DNA from: Moellerella sp963519845
GTDB lineage: Bacteria; Pseudomonadota; Gammaproteobacteria; Enterobacterales; Enterobacteriaceae
Length of the DNA stretch: 64,000 bases
Assembly (NCBI GenBank): GCA_963519845.1
Contig: CAUQNX010000005.1
Location: forward strand, 1 to 64,000
Reading direction: 5' to 3'
Positions 37,442 to 45,304 of the stretch are shown here, piece by piece. A program made the position numbers and the translations under genes. Position 1 is the first letter of the stretch; each line of letters starts with the position of its first letter. The notes under the pieces are model-generated. The model was not told where the DNA came from, did not search any database, and worked only from the letters and a program-made list of their open reading frames with translations.

Positions 37442-37462
37442 CCTCTTATTTCAATAATTAAT

Positions 37463-37756
37463 ATGGCAAAAGAACAAACTGATCGCACCACACTGGATTT
37501 GTTCGCGAGCGAACGCCGGCCTGGGCGACCGAAAACAAGCCCGTTATCGCGGGATGAGCAATTAAAGATCAATAAACGTAACCAGCTTAGACGAGATAAA
37601 GTTAAAGGGTTACGTCGAGTTGAGTTAAAACTGAATGAAGATGCCGTTGATGCACTGAATCAGCTGGCTGAACAACAAAATATTAGCCGCAGTGAACTCA
37701 TTGAACAAATGTTGATGGCACAGCTGCAACAATCGCTACTGTCGACAACAGAATAG
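37463..37756 (+). CDS. ybfE: LexA-regulated CopB-family protein YbfE
   Basis: A 97-aa basic protein with a predicted ribbon-helix-helix fold, unknown function, SOS-induced in E. coli. It begins MAKEQTDRTTLDLFA, continues with RRPGRPKTSPLSRDEQL and ends with the RHH segment RRVELKLNEDAVDALNQLA and ISRSELIEQML. The frame is open for 204 bp upstream, into the end of the secretion gene, but the family start at 37463 is clear. It precedes fldA as in E. coli. A LexA-like box and an 11-bp repeat lie upstream. Confidence 0.92.
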   Translation: MAKEQTDRTTLDLFASERRPGRPKTSPLSRDEQLKINKRNQLRRDKVKGLRRVELKLNEDAVDALNQLAEQQNISRSELIEQMLMAQLQQSLLSTTE

Positions 37757-37913
37757 GCTTAATCAGCCAAACCACACAAATTTGACAGACTTATCATGAT
37801 AGATTCGCCAGAATAGAGCCCATAATGCTATTATTGATAGCAATCATTTAGCGAAAATTTGGCGTCAGAATTATACTGATAGCCCGAACAGAACAAAGAG
37901 GTTGAGTCACTTT

Positions 37914-38441
37914 ATGGCAATCGTAGGTATTTTCTTCGGTAGTGATACAGGCAATACAGAAAATATTGCCAAGATGATCCAAGAACGTCTTGGTAAAGAT
38001 GTTGCTGAGGTTCACGATATTGCAAAAAGCAGCCAAGAAGATTTGAATGCATTTGATATACTGCTACTTGGTATCCCAACTTGGTATTATGGCGAAGCAC
38101 AATGTGATTGGGATGACTTTTTCCCGACACTTGAAGAGGTTGATTTTACAGATAAATTAGTCGCGCTTTTTGGTTGTGGTGATCAAGAAGACTACGCTGA
38201 ATATTTCTGTGATGCTATGGGTACTATACGTGACATCATTGAACCACGTGGCGCTATTATTGTCGGTCATTGGCCTACTGAAGGCTATCATTTTGAAGTT
38301 TCGAAAGGACTTGCCGATGATAATCACTTTATTGGTCTGGCCATTGATGAAGATCGTCAGCCTGAATTAACCGAAGCGCGTGTTGATGCTTGGGTTAAAC
38401 AAATTTCTGAAGAGATGTCTCTGGCAGAAATTGTCGGTTAA
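37914..38441 (+). CDS. fldA: Flavodoxin 1
   Basis: FldA is the essential FMN electron carrier for IspG/IspH, biotin synthesis, methionine synthase and anaerobic activases such as PflA, whose gene is in this window. The 175-aa protein has the FMN phosphate loop FGSDTGNTEN (8-17), the isoalloxazine-stacking region with TWYYGEAQCDWDDF, and FGCGDQEDYAEYFCDA. The ATG at 37914 follows GAGG; a TTG 12 bp upstream is not the family start. It precedes fur, the conserved fldA-fur pair. Confidence 0.97.
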   Translation: MAIVGIFFGSDTGNTENIAKMIQERLGKDVAEVHDIAKSSQEDLNAFDILLLGIPTWYYGEAQCDWDDFFPTLEEVDFTDKLVALFGCGDQEDYAEYFCDAMGTIRDIIEPRGAIIVGHWPTEGYHFEVSKGLADDNHFIGLAIDEDRQPELTEARVDAWVKQISEEMSLAEIVG

Positions 38442-38485
38442 TTAATAAAAGTCATACATCAAGCGTTTTTTGACGCGGGATAAGA

Positions 38486-38492
38486 TGATAAT
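38486..38492 (+). promoter_or_regulatory. Possible Fur half-site upstream of fur
   Basis: TGATAAT is a perfect half of the 7-1-7 Fur box, but the second half matches poorly. It lies just ahead of the candidate fur promoter and might allow weak autoregulation. Confidence 0.3.
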
Positions 38493-38506
38493 GAGATATA
38501 GCTAGG

Positions 38507-38534
38507 TTTCATTTTCTGTTATGATACCTATAAT
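38507..38534 (+). promoter_or_regulatory. Candidate fur promoter
   Basis: TTTCAT (38507-38512) and a perfect TATAAT (38529-38534) with 16-bp spacing, about 90 bp before the fur ATG. Confidence 0.5.
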
Positions 38535-38623
38535 TGTAAACTAGCTTAATAGTAAATGATCTTTTCTGTTAAGAATGTTTCGTTATTATTAAATTCATGA
38601 ATTAAGTCACAGGATAAATCCGC

Positions 38624-39076
38624 ATGACCGATAACAACAGAGCATTAAAAAATGCTGGACTAAAAGTTACACTTCCACGGTTGAAGATCTTGGAAGTGCT
38701 ACAAGATCCTGAATGCCATCATGTCAGCGCGGAAGATCTCTATAAAAAACTGATTGATATCGGTGAAGAGATTGGTTTGGCGACAGTATATCGAGTATTA
38801 AATCAATTTGATGATGCTGGTATTGTCACGCGCCATAATTTTGAAGGTGGAAAATCAGTATTTGAGCTAACCCAACAACATCACCATGATCACTTGATCT
38901 GTCTTGATTGTGGTAAAGTCATTGAGTTTACTGATGAATCTATTGAAACGCGTCAGAGAAATATCGCAGCTCGCCATGGCATTAAACTGTCAAACCACAG
39001 TTTATACCTTTATGGTCATTGTGCTGATGGCACCTGCCGTGACGATGTAGATGCTCACGAAGCTAAAGCTGAATAA
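38624..39076 (+). CDS. fur: Ferric uptake regulator Fur
   Basis: Fur is the Fe(II)-dependent repressor of iron uptake genes. The 150-aa protein has the winged-helix domain (KVTLPRLKILEVLQ, with recognition region GLATVYRVLNQFDDAGIV) and the C-terminal dimer domain with His-rich HHHDHL. Structural-zinc cysteines are Cys93, Cys96, Cys133 and Cys138, the same numbering as E. coli. It has its own candidate promoter and a strong terminator, so it can be expressed apart from fldA. Confidence 0.98.
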   Translation: MTDNNRALKNAGLKVTLPRLKILEVLQDPECHHVSAEDLYKKLIDIGEEIGLATVYRVLNQFDDAGIVTRHNFEGGKSVFELTQQHHHDHLICLDCGKVIEFTDESIETRQRNIAARHGIKLSNHSLYLYGHCADGTCRDDVDAHEAKAE

Positions 39077-39114
39077 TCTATTTATCTAATATTGATAGCC
39101 AGATACTCAATCTG

Positions 39115-39145
39115 TTAAAAAGGAACCCTGATAGGTTCCTTTTTT
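39115..39145. terminator. Terminator between fur and chiP
   Basis: A-run, GGAACC stem with GGTTCC (39122-39127 with 39134-39139), then six Ts. The flanking A-run makes it usable on both strands for the convergent fur and chiP genes. Confidence 0.9.
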
Positions 39146-39160
39146 GATTATATTACTTGG

Positions 39161-40570
39161 CTAAAAAATCGTAAATGGCATAATAACGTTAAATTTAATG
39201 TCTTTTTCATCTTGGAAGATATTACCAAAGCCTGCCCCATAGCTCGGAATATCTGTATGATTATCATATTTGGTAAAGTGTAATTTAAATAAAGTATCTT
39301 TGGCTCGGCCTGATTGAATGCTATATAAAATATCAAAATTCCAAGCGCTCTCTTTTAGCTTAACATCCTGCGCATAGATTGAATTGGTACTAGGTTTTGC
39401 ATCCCAACCATAAATATAGGAAGTCCCTACTTTCCAACCTGCCAAATCCCAATTTTTTAGATCATACATAACACCAGCATAGAGCGCTTTTTCATTATTG
39501 GCATTATAATCTGAGCGGCCATCCCACCAAATATCCATACGCCCATTTGAGGTTGCATAGCCTGGGGTCATTCGCTGTAGAAAATAACCTTGATTCCCTT
39601 TGGCCTTGGCATAAGTTCCCTCAACACGGAAATCAAAAGCTTCATAAGTATAACCCAATGTCACAGCTTGTAAAAAAGCTAAGCCATCATAAACATCATT
39701 GATACCACCATCGGAGACCTTACCTTTTGCACCATAAAACTGATAGGAGAGACGAAGATCAGATTGAGCAATAGGAATTGGATAAGAGACTTTGGCAAAA
39801 TATTGATCCATATAATCTTTCGCTTGGCCGTAAGAAGCTTCTAATAATAGATTATTTTTAAAATCATATTTAAAACCGATGGCGTGTAAATAAGAGATAC
39901 CTGTTTCACCATCTGCTTCACGGAAATTATAGGTATCGCGATACCAAGGAGCTTTGTAGTGATCACTCCACATATAAGACATTGAAAGTGTGCCCTTAGC
40001 ATCAAAATCAAAGACTCCCCCCACCTCTAAACCGCGATAAGTCCCCGGCATATAACTCCAATGAGGAGCAATTAATGTCTGCCCTGTTGGCTGAATATAG
40101 CCGCCCCTCGCCCAGAATGGACCATATTTTAATTTAGCCGCGGCTTTATAGACACTGACGCCACTTCGATCTCCAGTCCATTTTTCATCCCAACGCGTTT
40201 TCCCATCACTAAATCCCAACTCATTCGGTGCCGCCGGACCGCTATTTGATAACTCTACCGCACTAAATGCAGCCAGATCTAATCCAATAACATCAATAAA
40301 ATAACCTGAAGAAAAATCTAAACTGGCATTAAAAGTAGAGTGTTGTAGGTTTGCACTGTATTTTTTATAATTTTCACTATTAGGATCTAGCTCTTTTCTA
40401 TCTCTATCTCGCTGCCAATAATAGAGCCCTCCCGTTAAAGAAGACTCATCGATAAAACTTTCGCCATAACTATTTGGGATTAAAATAATAGTTGAAAGAG
40501 CTGTTATTGTTAAAGCGAATGAAGCCCTGCTGTATTTAGCATTATTTATAAGCATAAAATAGTCTCTCAT
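39161..40570 (-). CDS. chiP: Chitoporin / OprD-family outer-membrane porin ChiP
   Basis: ChiP (YbfM) is the outer-membrane channel for chitooligosaccharides. The 469-aa protein has a signal peptide (to about NSYG), then ESFIDESSLTGGLYYWQRDRDRK, and repeated beta-strand pairs through to the C-terminal Phe (NVIMPFTIF) needed for barrel assembly. Long segments such as GYIQPTGQTLIAPHWSYMPGTY and QGYFLQRMTPGYA-SNGR match E. coli ChiP. An alternative ATG at 40555 has a GAGAGA before it and would only shorten the signal peptide. The chiQ lipoprotein gene that accompanies chiP in E. coli is not present here. Confidence 0.92.
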   Translation of the reverse strand: MRDYFMLINNAKYSRASFALTITALSTIILIPNSYGESFIDESSLTGGLYYWQRDRDRKELDPNSENYKKYSANLQHSTFNASLDFSSGYFIDVIGLDLAAFSAVELSNSGPAAPNELGFSDGKTRWDEKWTGDRSGVSVYKAAAKLKYGPFWARGGYIQPTGQTLIAPHWSYMPGTYRGLEVGGVFDFDAKGTLSMSYMWSDHYKAPWYRDTYNFREADGETGISYLHAIGFKYDFKNNLLLEASYGQAKDYMDQYFAKVSYPIPIAQSDLRLSYQFYGAKGKVSDGGINDVYDGLAFLQAVTLGYTYEAFDFRVEGTYAKAKGNQGYFLQRMTPGYATSNGRMDIWWDGRSDYNANNEKALYAGVMYDLKNWDLAGWKVGTSYIYGWDAKPSTNSIYAQDVKLKESAWNFDILYSIQSGRAKDTLFKLHFTKYDNHTDIPSYGAGFGNIFQDEKDIKFNVIMPFTIF

Positions 40571-41055
40571 TGACTTAATATATAGGATAGGAGATAACTG
40601 TATTTAAATATTGTTCTTATTATCCTCAATCCTATTTTTCGCCACGCGAATTATCAATGGAAAAATTGACTTTATTGTTAAAGCTTGAGCGATAGCACAT
40701 TTAAACAATATAAATAATGTAAATTAAAACATAACTAACTATTAAACTTCAATGAGTTAAAACAAATAAATCAATAGGGTGTTAATTAAAGTCTAAAAAT
40801 AGCACAAGACTATTAACTTTATTAATTAAATCTATTAATTGAACGGTTAATTATTAATTAAACCTTTATCATTAATAAATAATTAATCACAAGATAATTT
40901 AAATGAGTCAATGATAAACTATTTATGCATTATAAATTGTATATTAGATAATAATATTACTATCCATTAATTAATTTTCAGTTAATTAAAATAGCAAGAA
41001 ATAAAAAAGACAGCTGTTTAATGCTGCCTTTTCGTTAGTTAATTTTCGTTAATTA
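40571..41055 (-). other. Intergenic region ansB-chiP
   Basis: 485 bp, extremely AT-rich with many TTAATTAA-like stretches, no gene. It should contain the chiP promoter and, at its left-most minus-strand side, the ansB terminator. No regulator site could be named with confidence. Confidence 0.5.
41003..41033 (-). terminator. Intrinsic terminator after ansB
   Basis: On the minus strand: AAAAGGCAGC, 9-nt loop, GCTGTC, then six Ts (with one G-U pair). It begins 23 bp past the ansB stop. Confidence 0.8.
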
Positions 41056-42099
41056 TTAATATTGCTCAAAAAAGGATTGTATCCTATCTAGTTCATTGGT
41101 TTGAGTTAATGCCAGCTGTAAAAGCACACGCGCTTTTTGTGGATTCAAACGCTCAGAAGCAACAAAATTATACTTATTATCGTCAACTTCAGCATTGCGA
41201 GTTGTATATCCAGTAGGTACTCGACTTGAACGCACCACAACCACGCCATCTTTGGCTACGGCTGCCAGCTCATCAAAAACGCTTTTATACATATTGCCGT
41301 TACCCACACCCGCGCTGACAATACCAACAGCGCCTTCCGCTTTCAGTGCCTTAACGGGAGCGGCAGAGGCATTGGCATAATTATAGACAATACCAACATT
41401 AGGTAATTCGTTGAGTTTACTAACATCAAAAACGGCTTTCGCTGCACGAGGCTGTGCAACACCATAATAGGTGACTTTACCATCATGAACAAAACCTTCA
41501 GCTCCCGCATTTACAGCTTGAAAAGCTTGAACTTCATTGGTATTCATTTTCACCACATGACGGCCACTAATGACTTTGTCGTTCATCACCATCAGCACAC
41601 CACGATCACCCGCAGATTTATCGGTCGCCACAACAACGGCATTATATAAATTCAGTGGACCATCCGCCCCAAGCGCAGTAGAAGGACGCATGGCTCCAAC
41701 TAAAACGATAGGTTTTTTACAGGATGTGGTTAAATCGAGAAAATAAGCAGTCTCTTCAAGGGTATCAGTTCCATGGGTGATAACAAAACCATCGGTATTA
41801 CTGCACTCTTGATTGATCTTTTTCGCTAATGTTAGCCAAACTTGATCATTCATATCTTGCGAGCCAATATTAACCACTTGTTCGCCGCTTAGCTTTGCAA
41901 TTTTCTTAATTTCAGGAACCGCATTGATCAACGAATCAATCCCGACTTTACCCGCTTGATAACTGGAACCTGTTGCCGATTCTCCACCACCCGCAATTGT
42001 GCCACCCGTTGCGAAGACTTTAATTTCAGGGACTGCACATGCTGATGCGCTGGCGAAGGCGACAAAAGCAGTGAATATCATTTTATTAGTGCGTTTCAT
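41056..42099 (-). CDS. ansB: Periplasmic type II L-asparaginase
   Basis: AnsB hydrolyses asparagine to aspartate and ammonia in the periplasm, which can feed fumarate respiration. The 347-aa precursor has a signal peptide ending ASACA, so it is the secreted high-affinity type II enzyme. Catalytic motifs are FATGGTIAGGG (first Thr) and ITHGTDTLEETAYFL (second Thr-Asp), with Lys in GAMRPSTALGADGP-linked strands. The ATG at 42099 is preceded by GAGG at six bases; another ATG 12 bp upstream overlaps that site. It has its own terminator. In E. coli ansB is elsewhere and under CRP/FNR control. Confidence 0.95.
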   Translation of the reverse strand: MKRTNKMIFTAFVAFASASACAVPEIKVFATGGTIAGGGESATGSSYQAGKVGIDSLINAVPEIKKIAKLSGEQVVNIGSQDMNDQVWLTLAKKINQECSNTDGFVITHGTDTLEETAYFLDLTTSCKKPIVLVGAMRPSTALGADGPLNLYNAVVVATDKSAGDRGVLMVMNDKVISGRHVVKMNTNEVQAFQAVNAGAEGFVHDGKVTYYGVAQPRAAKAVFDVSKLNELPNVGIVYNYANASAAPVKALKAEGAVGIVSAGVGNGNMYKSVFDELAAVAKDGVVVVRSSRVPTGYTTRNAEVDDNKYNFVASERLNPQKARVLLQLALTQTNELDRIQSFFEQY

Positions 42100-42291
42100 A
42101 ATTAGCCTCATATTATATACCTTTCATTATTATAAGGTTATTAGCTAATTTTTTTGTGATAACACGACTATTTTTAAGGTTAATATTTATATTTGATTAA
42201 TAAGCTCATTAAGTCAGTAAAAAGCATGGAGAGGCGGTTAAAAAGCCCGTATCATAAGCCGCCTGAAATACCTAATTGTTAAGTGACTGAT

Positions 42292-44049
42292 ATGACCCAA
42301 ACCTTTATTCCTGGCAAAGATGCCGCACTCGAAGTTTCTATTGATTCATTTCAAAATAAACTACAAAAACTTGGATTTAATATTGAAGAAGCTTCATGGT
42401 TGAATCCTGTGCCGAACGTCTGGTCAGTACATATCCGTGACCGTGACTGCCCGTTATGTTTTACCAATGGTAAAGGCGGCACCAAAAAAGCGGCATTAGC
42501 CTCTGCCTTAGGCGAGTACTTTGAACGTCTGTCTACCAACTATTTTTTCGCTGATTTCTATCTCGGTAAAGATATTGCTGAAGGGGATTTTGTTCACTAT
42601 CCCAATGAAAAATGGTTTGCTATTCCTGAAGATGAGAGCCTACCTGAAGGCATTTTAGATCCACGCCTGATCGCATTTTACGATCCTGACAATGCCTTAA
42701 GTAGCCATCAGCTGATCGATCTACAATCGGGTAACGCTGAGCGTGGCATTTGTGCCCTGCCTTTCACTCGTCAATCCGATGGTAAAACCGTCTATATTCC
42801 GATGAACATTATCGGTAATCTATATGTCTCTAATGGTATGTCAGCGGGAAATACGGCTAATGAAGCTCGTGTTCAAGGCTTATCAGAAATTTTTGAGCGC
42901 TATGTCAAAAATCGCATCATTACAGAATGCATTAGTTTGCCAACTATCCCTGAATCCGTAATCAATCGTTATCCTGCTGTTGCAGAAGCGGTTGAGAAAA
43001 TTGAAAGCGAAGGATTCCCGGTATTCTGCTATGACGCCTCTTTAGGTGGCGAATATCCAGTTATCTGTGTGATCTTATTCAATCCAGCTAACGGCACCTG
43101 TTTTGCCTCTTTCGGCGCTCATCCTGATTTTGGAGTGGCACTTGAACGTACCGTCACTGAATTGCTGCAAGGACGTAGTCTAAAAGATTTAGACGTCTTC
43201 AATGCTCCTACATTTGACGATGAAGAAGTGGCAGATCAAACTAATTTAGAAACCCATTTTATCGATTCAAGCGGCTTAATCAGCTGGGATCTATTTAAGA
43301 AAGATGCGGATTATCCTTTTGTCGATTGGTCTTTCACGGGCTCAACCGAACAAGAGTTTGCTACTTTGATGCAAATTTATCAGCGTCTTGATGCTGAAGT
43401 CTATATTGCTGATTATGATCATCTCGGTGTCTATGCTTGTCGTATTCTAGTTCCCGGTATGTCAGATATCTATCCTGTTGAAGATCTGCATATTGCTAAT
43501 AACACTATGGGAACACATCTGCGCGATACCATACTTTCGCTACCTGATAGCCAGTGGAGCCCTGAAGCCTATCTGGCGTTTATTGAGCAATTAGATGATG
43601 AAGGCTTGGATGACTTTACCCGTGTGCGTGAGCTGCTTGGCTTAGCCGTTGGCAAAGATAATGGTTGGAGCAATCTGCGCGTTGGTGAATTGAAATCTAT
43701 GCTAGCTCTCGCAGGTGGCGATTTAGAACAAGCGCTTGTTTGGGTTGAGTGGACGCAGGACTTTAATAGCTCAGTCTTTACGCCTGAACGCGCTAACTAC
43801 TATCGTTGTTTACAAACCTTGCTGCTATTAAATCAAGAAGAAGAGCGCGATCCAGCACAATATTATGATATTTTTGTGCGTATGTACGGTGAAGAGTGTG
43901 TTGAAACTGCATCGGCCGCACTGGCCGGCGATAATTGTTTCCACGGTCTTTGGTCTGTTGATGATCAATTAAGCACATTTCCTGCACATCAGGCACTACT
44001 TGCCGCCTATAAAAAGCTACAAGCGGCCAAGCGTTTGCAAGTGAAATAA
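42292..44049 (+). CDS. ycaO: YcaO, ATP-binding factor for ribosomal protein S12 methylthiolation
   Basis: YcaO is the founding member of the YcaO ATP-binding superfamily. In E. coli it assists RimO in beta-methylthiolation of S12. The 585-aa protein begins MTQTFIPGKDAALEVSI and carries GGTKKAALASALGEYFERLS, MSAGNTANEARVQGLSEIFERYVKN and FGVALERTVTELLQGR, the blocks that shape the ATP and magnesium site. The C-terminal third is the helical YcaO-specific extension. A GTG 9 bp upstream is an alternative start. No azoline-forming partner genes or precursor peptides lie nearby, so a peptide-modifying role is not suggested. It precedes focA as in E. coli. Confidence 0.95.
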   Translation: MTQTFIPGKDAALEVSIDSFQNKLQKLGFNIEEASWLNPVPNVWSVHIRDRDCPLCFTNGKGGTKKAALASALGEYFERLSTNYFFADFYLGKDIAEGDFVHYPNEKWFAIPEDESLPEGILDPRLIAFYDPDNALSSHQLIDLQSGNAERGICALPFTRQSDGKTVYIPMNIIGNLYVSNGMSAGNTANEARVQGLSEIFERYVKNRIITECISLPTIPESVINRYPAVAEAVEKIESEGFPVFCYDASLGGEYPVICVILFNPANGTCFASFGAHPDFGVALERTVTELLQGRSLKDLDVFNAPTFDDEEVADQTNLETHFIDSSGLISWDLFKKDADYPFVDWSFTGSTEQEFATLMQIYQRLDAEVYIADYDHLGVYACRILVPGMSDIYPVEDLHIANNTMGTHLRDTILSLPDSQWSPEAYLAFIEQLDDEGLDDFTRVRELLGLAVGKDNGWSNLRVGELKSMLALAGGDLEQALVWVEWTQDFNSSVFTPERANYYRCLQTLLLLNQEEERDPAQYYDIFVRMYGEECVETASAALAGDNCFHGLWSVDDQLSTFPAHQALLAAYKKLQAAKRLQVK

Positions 44050-44090
44050 TCTTAATTGGATAGTGGCATTTATCCCATTATCGATCCTTA

Positions 44091-44157
44091 AGTAAAAATC
44101 AAGTTAACAATGTCGCTATTGGTAACATTCAGCTGACATATTAGCTTGATTTTTTAC
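44091..44157 (+). terminator. Long-stem terminator after ycaO
   Basis: Arms of 13-14 bp (44091-44103 with 44144-44157, one bulge) enclose a 40-nt loop that can itself form a smaller ATGTC/GACAT stem. The right arm contains six Ts. It follows the ycaO stop by 42 bp. Confidence 0.6.
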
Positions 44158-44290
44158 TTTCCAGCGCTGGCTTAAGCTTATTTTAAAATTTATTTATAAA
44201 AATTAAAATATTTTTTTATAATAAAATTCAATTAGTTAGCTTGTTTTTTAACTAAAATGTAACTTTCCCAGCAATAACTCCAGAGACTTT

Positions 44291-44304
44291 ATGATCCATA
44301 TCAA
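44291..44304 (+). promoter_or_regulatory. FNR-like site upstream of focA
   Basis: ATGATCCATATCAA matches the FNR consensus TTGAT-N4-ATCAA at nine of ten positions. It is centred about 57 bp upstream of the start expected from the -10 box at 44343. FNR activation of focA-pfl is established in E. coli. Confidence 0.55.
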
Positions 44305-44342
44305 ATTTCTTCTTTTTCCCCTTTGATAACATAATTGTGTGC

Positions 44343-44348
44343 TATAAT
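44343..44348 (+). promoter_or_regulatory. Candidate -10 box of focA-pflB
   Basis: Perfect TATAAT 28 bp before the focA ATG. The -35 region is poor (TTGATA at 44323-44328 is only 14 bp away), consistent with an activator-dependent promoter. Confidence 0.5.
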
Positions 44349-44375
44349 TAATTAACTTTATAAGAGAGTGTTAGT

Positions 44376-45233
44376 ATGAAAGCTGACAACCCTTTTAACT
44401 TATTGCCTCCTGTAGTGATGGCGAAAGTTGCAGATGATGCGGGTGTTTACAAAATCAATAAACATCCAGTAATTACCTACATGTCAGCCTTCACTGCTGG
44501 TATTTTTATTTCTATCGCTTTTGTCTTCTATATTACGGCGACAACAGGTGCAGCAGGCGCACCTTATGGCATTATTAAACTCGTTGGTGGAGTCTGTTTC
44601 TCTCTGGGATTAATGCTTGTCGTGGTTTGTGGTGCAGACTTATTCACTTCCACAGTATTAACTATTGTATCTAAAGCAACAGGCCGAATTACTTGGGGAC
44701 AAATGTTTCTCAACTGGTTCAACGTTTATATCGGTAACTTGATTGGCGCGTTATTTTTTGTTGCTCTAATCTGGTTTGCGGGTCAATACACCGCAGCAAA
44801 CGGCCAGTGGGGACTCAATGTCTTACAAACAGCCAATTATAAATTACATCATACTTTTGTAGAGGCCGTTAGCTTAGGTATTCTGGCAAATTTGATGGTC
44901 TGTTTAGCAGTATGGATGAGCTATGCGGGTAGAACTCTCGTCGATAAGCTAGTCGCACTTATACTTCCTGTTGCTATGTTCGTCGCTAGCGGTTTTGAGC
45001 ACAGTATTGCTAACATGTTTCTCATCCCACTAGGTATCATGATTAAAGAATTCGCACCTGTTGAATTTTGGACAAAAATAGATTCAGCACCTGAACAGTT
45101 TTCACAATTAACAGTAGGCAATTTTATTTCTACTAATCTCATTCCGGTTACTCTGGGCAATATTATTGGTGGTGCGCTGTTAGTTGGTCTAATTTACTGG
45201 TTTATGCATTTACGTAATAGCGAAAAGCATTAA
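44376..45233 (+). CDS. focA: Formate channel FocA
   Basis: FocA is the pentameric inner-membrane channel that exports formate made by PflB and can take it up again. The 285-aa protein has six membrane helices and the FNT-family marks: ADDAGVYKINK near the N-terminus, FSLGLMLVVVCGADLFTS in the pore region, NWFNVYIGNLIGAL, and SGFEHSIANMF with the central pore His. AGAGAG precedes the ATG. It is 71 bp ahead of pflB, in the conserved focA-pflB operon. Confidence 0.97.
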   Translation: MKADNPFNLLPPVVMAKVADDAGVYKINKHPVITYMSAFTAGIFISIAFVFYITATTGAAGAPYGIIKLVGGVCFSLGLMLVVVCGADLFTSTVLTIVSKATGRITWGQMFLNWFNVYIGNLIGALFFVALIWFAGQYTAANGQWGLNVLQTANYKLHHTFVEAVSLGILANLMVCLAVWMSYAGRTLVDKLVALILPVAMFVASGFEHSIANMFLIPLGIMIKEFAPVEFWTKIDSAPEQFSQLTVGNFISTNLIPVTLGNIIGGALLVGLIYWFMHLRNSEKH

Positions 45234-45304
45234 TCTCAACATTACGTAAGAATACAGATTTTATTCAGATCCTGAAAAGATCCATTGTAAAAGGTAAAAG
45301 TATC

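Larger units (their letters stand above)
44050..44375 (+). other. Intergenic region ycaO-focA
   Basis: 326 bp holding the ycaO terminator at the left and the anaerobic promoter region of focA-pflB at the right, including an FNR-like site and a -10 box. No gene. Confidence 0.6.

Noticed and set aside
37828..37860. Fur box ahead of fldA
   Set aside because: Only about nine of fourteen positions match, no better than expected for this AT-rich DNA.
42292..44049. YcaO as part of a peptide natural-product (azoline) cluster
   Set aside because: The sequence is the E. coli-type YcaO, next to focA as usual, with no partner dehydrogenase, transporter or precursor peptide.
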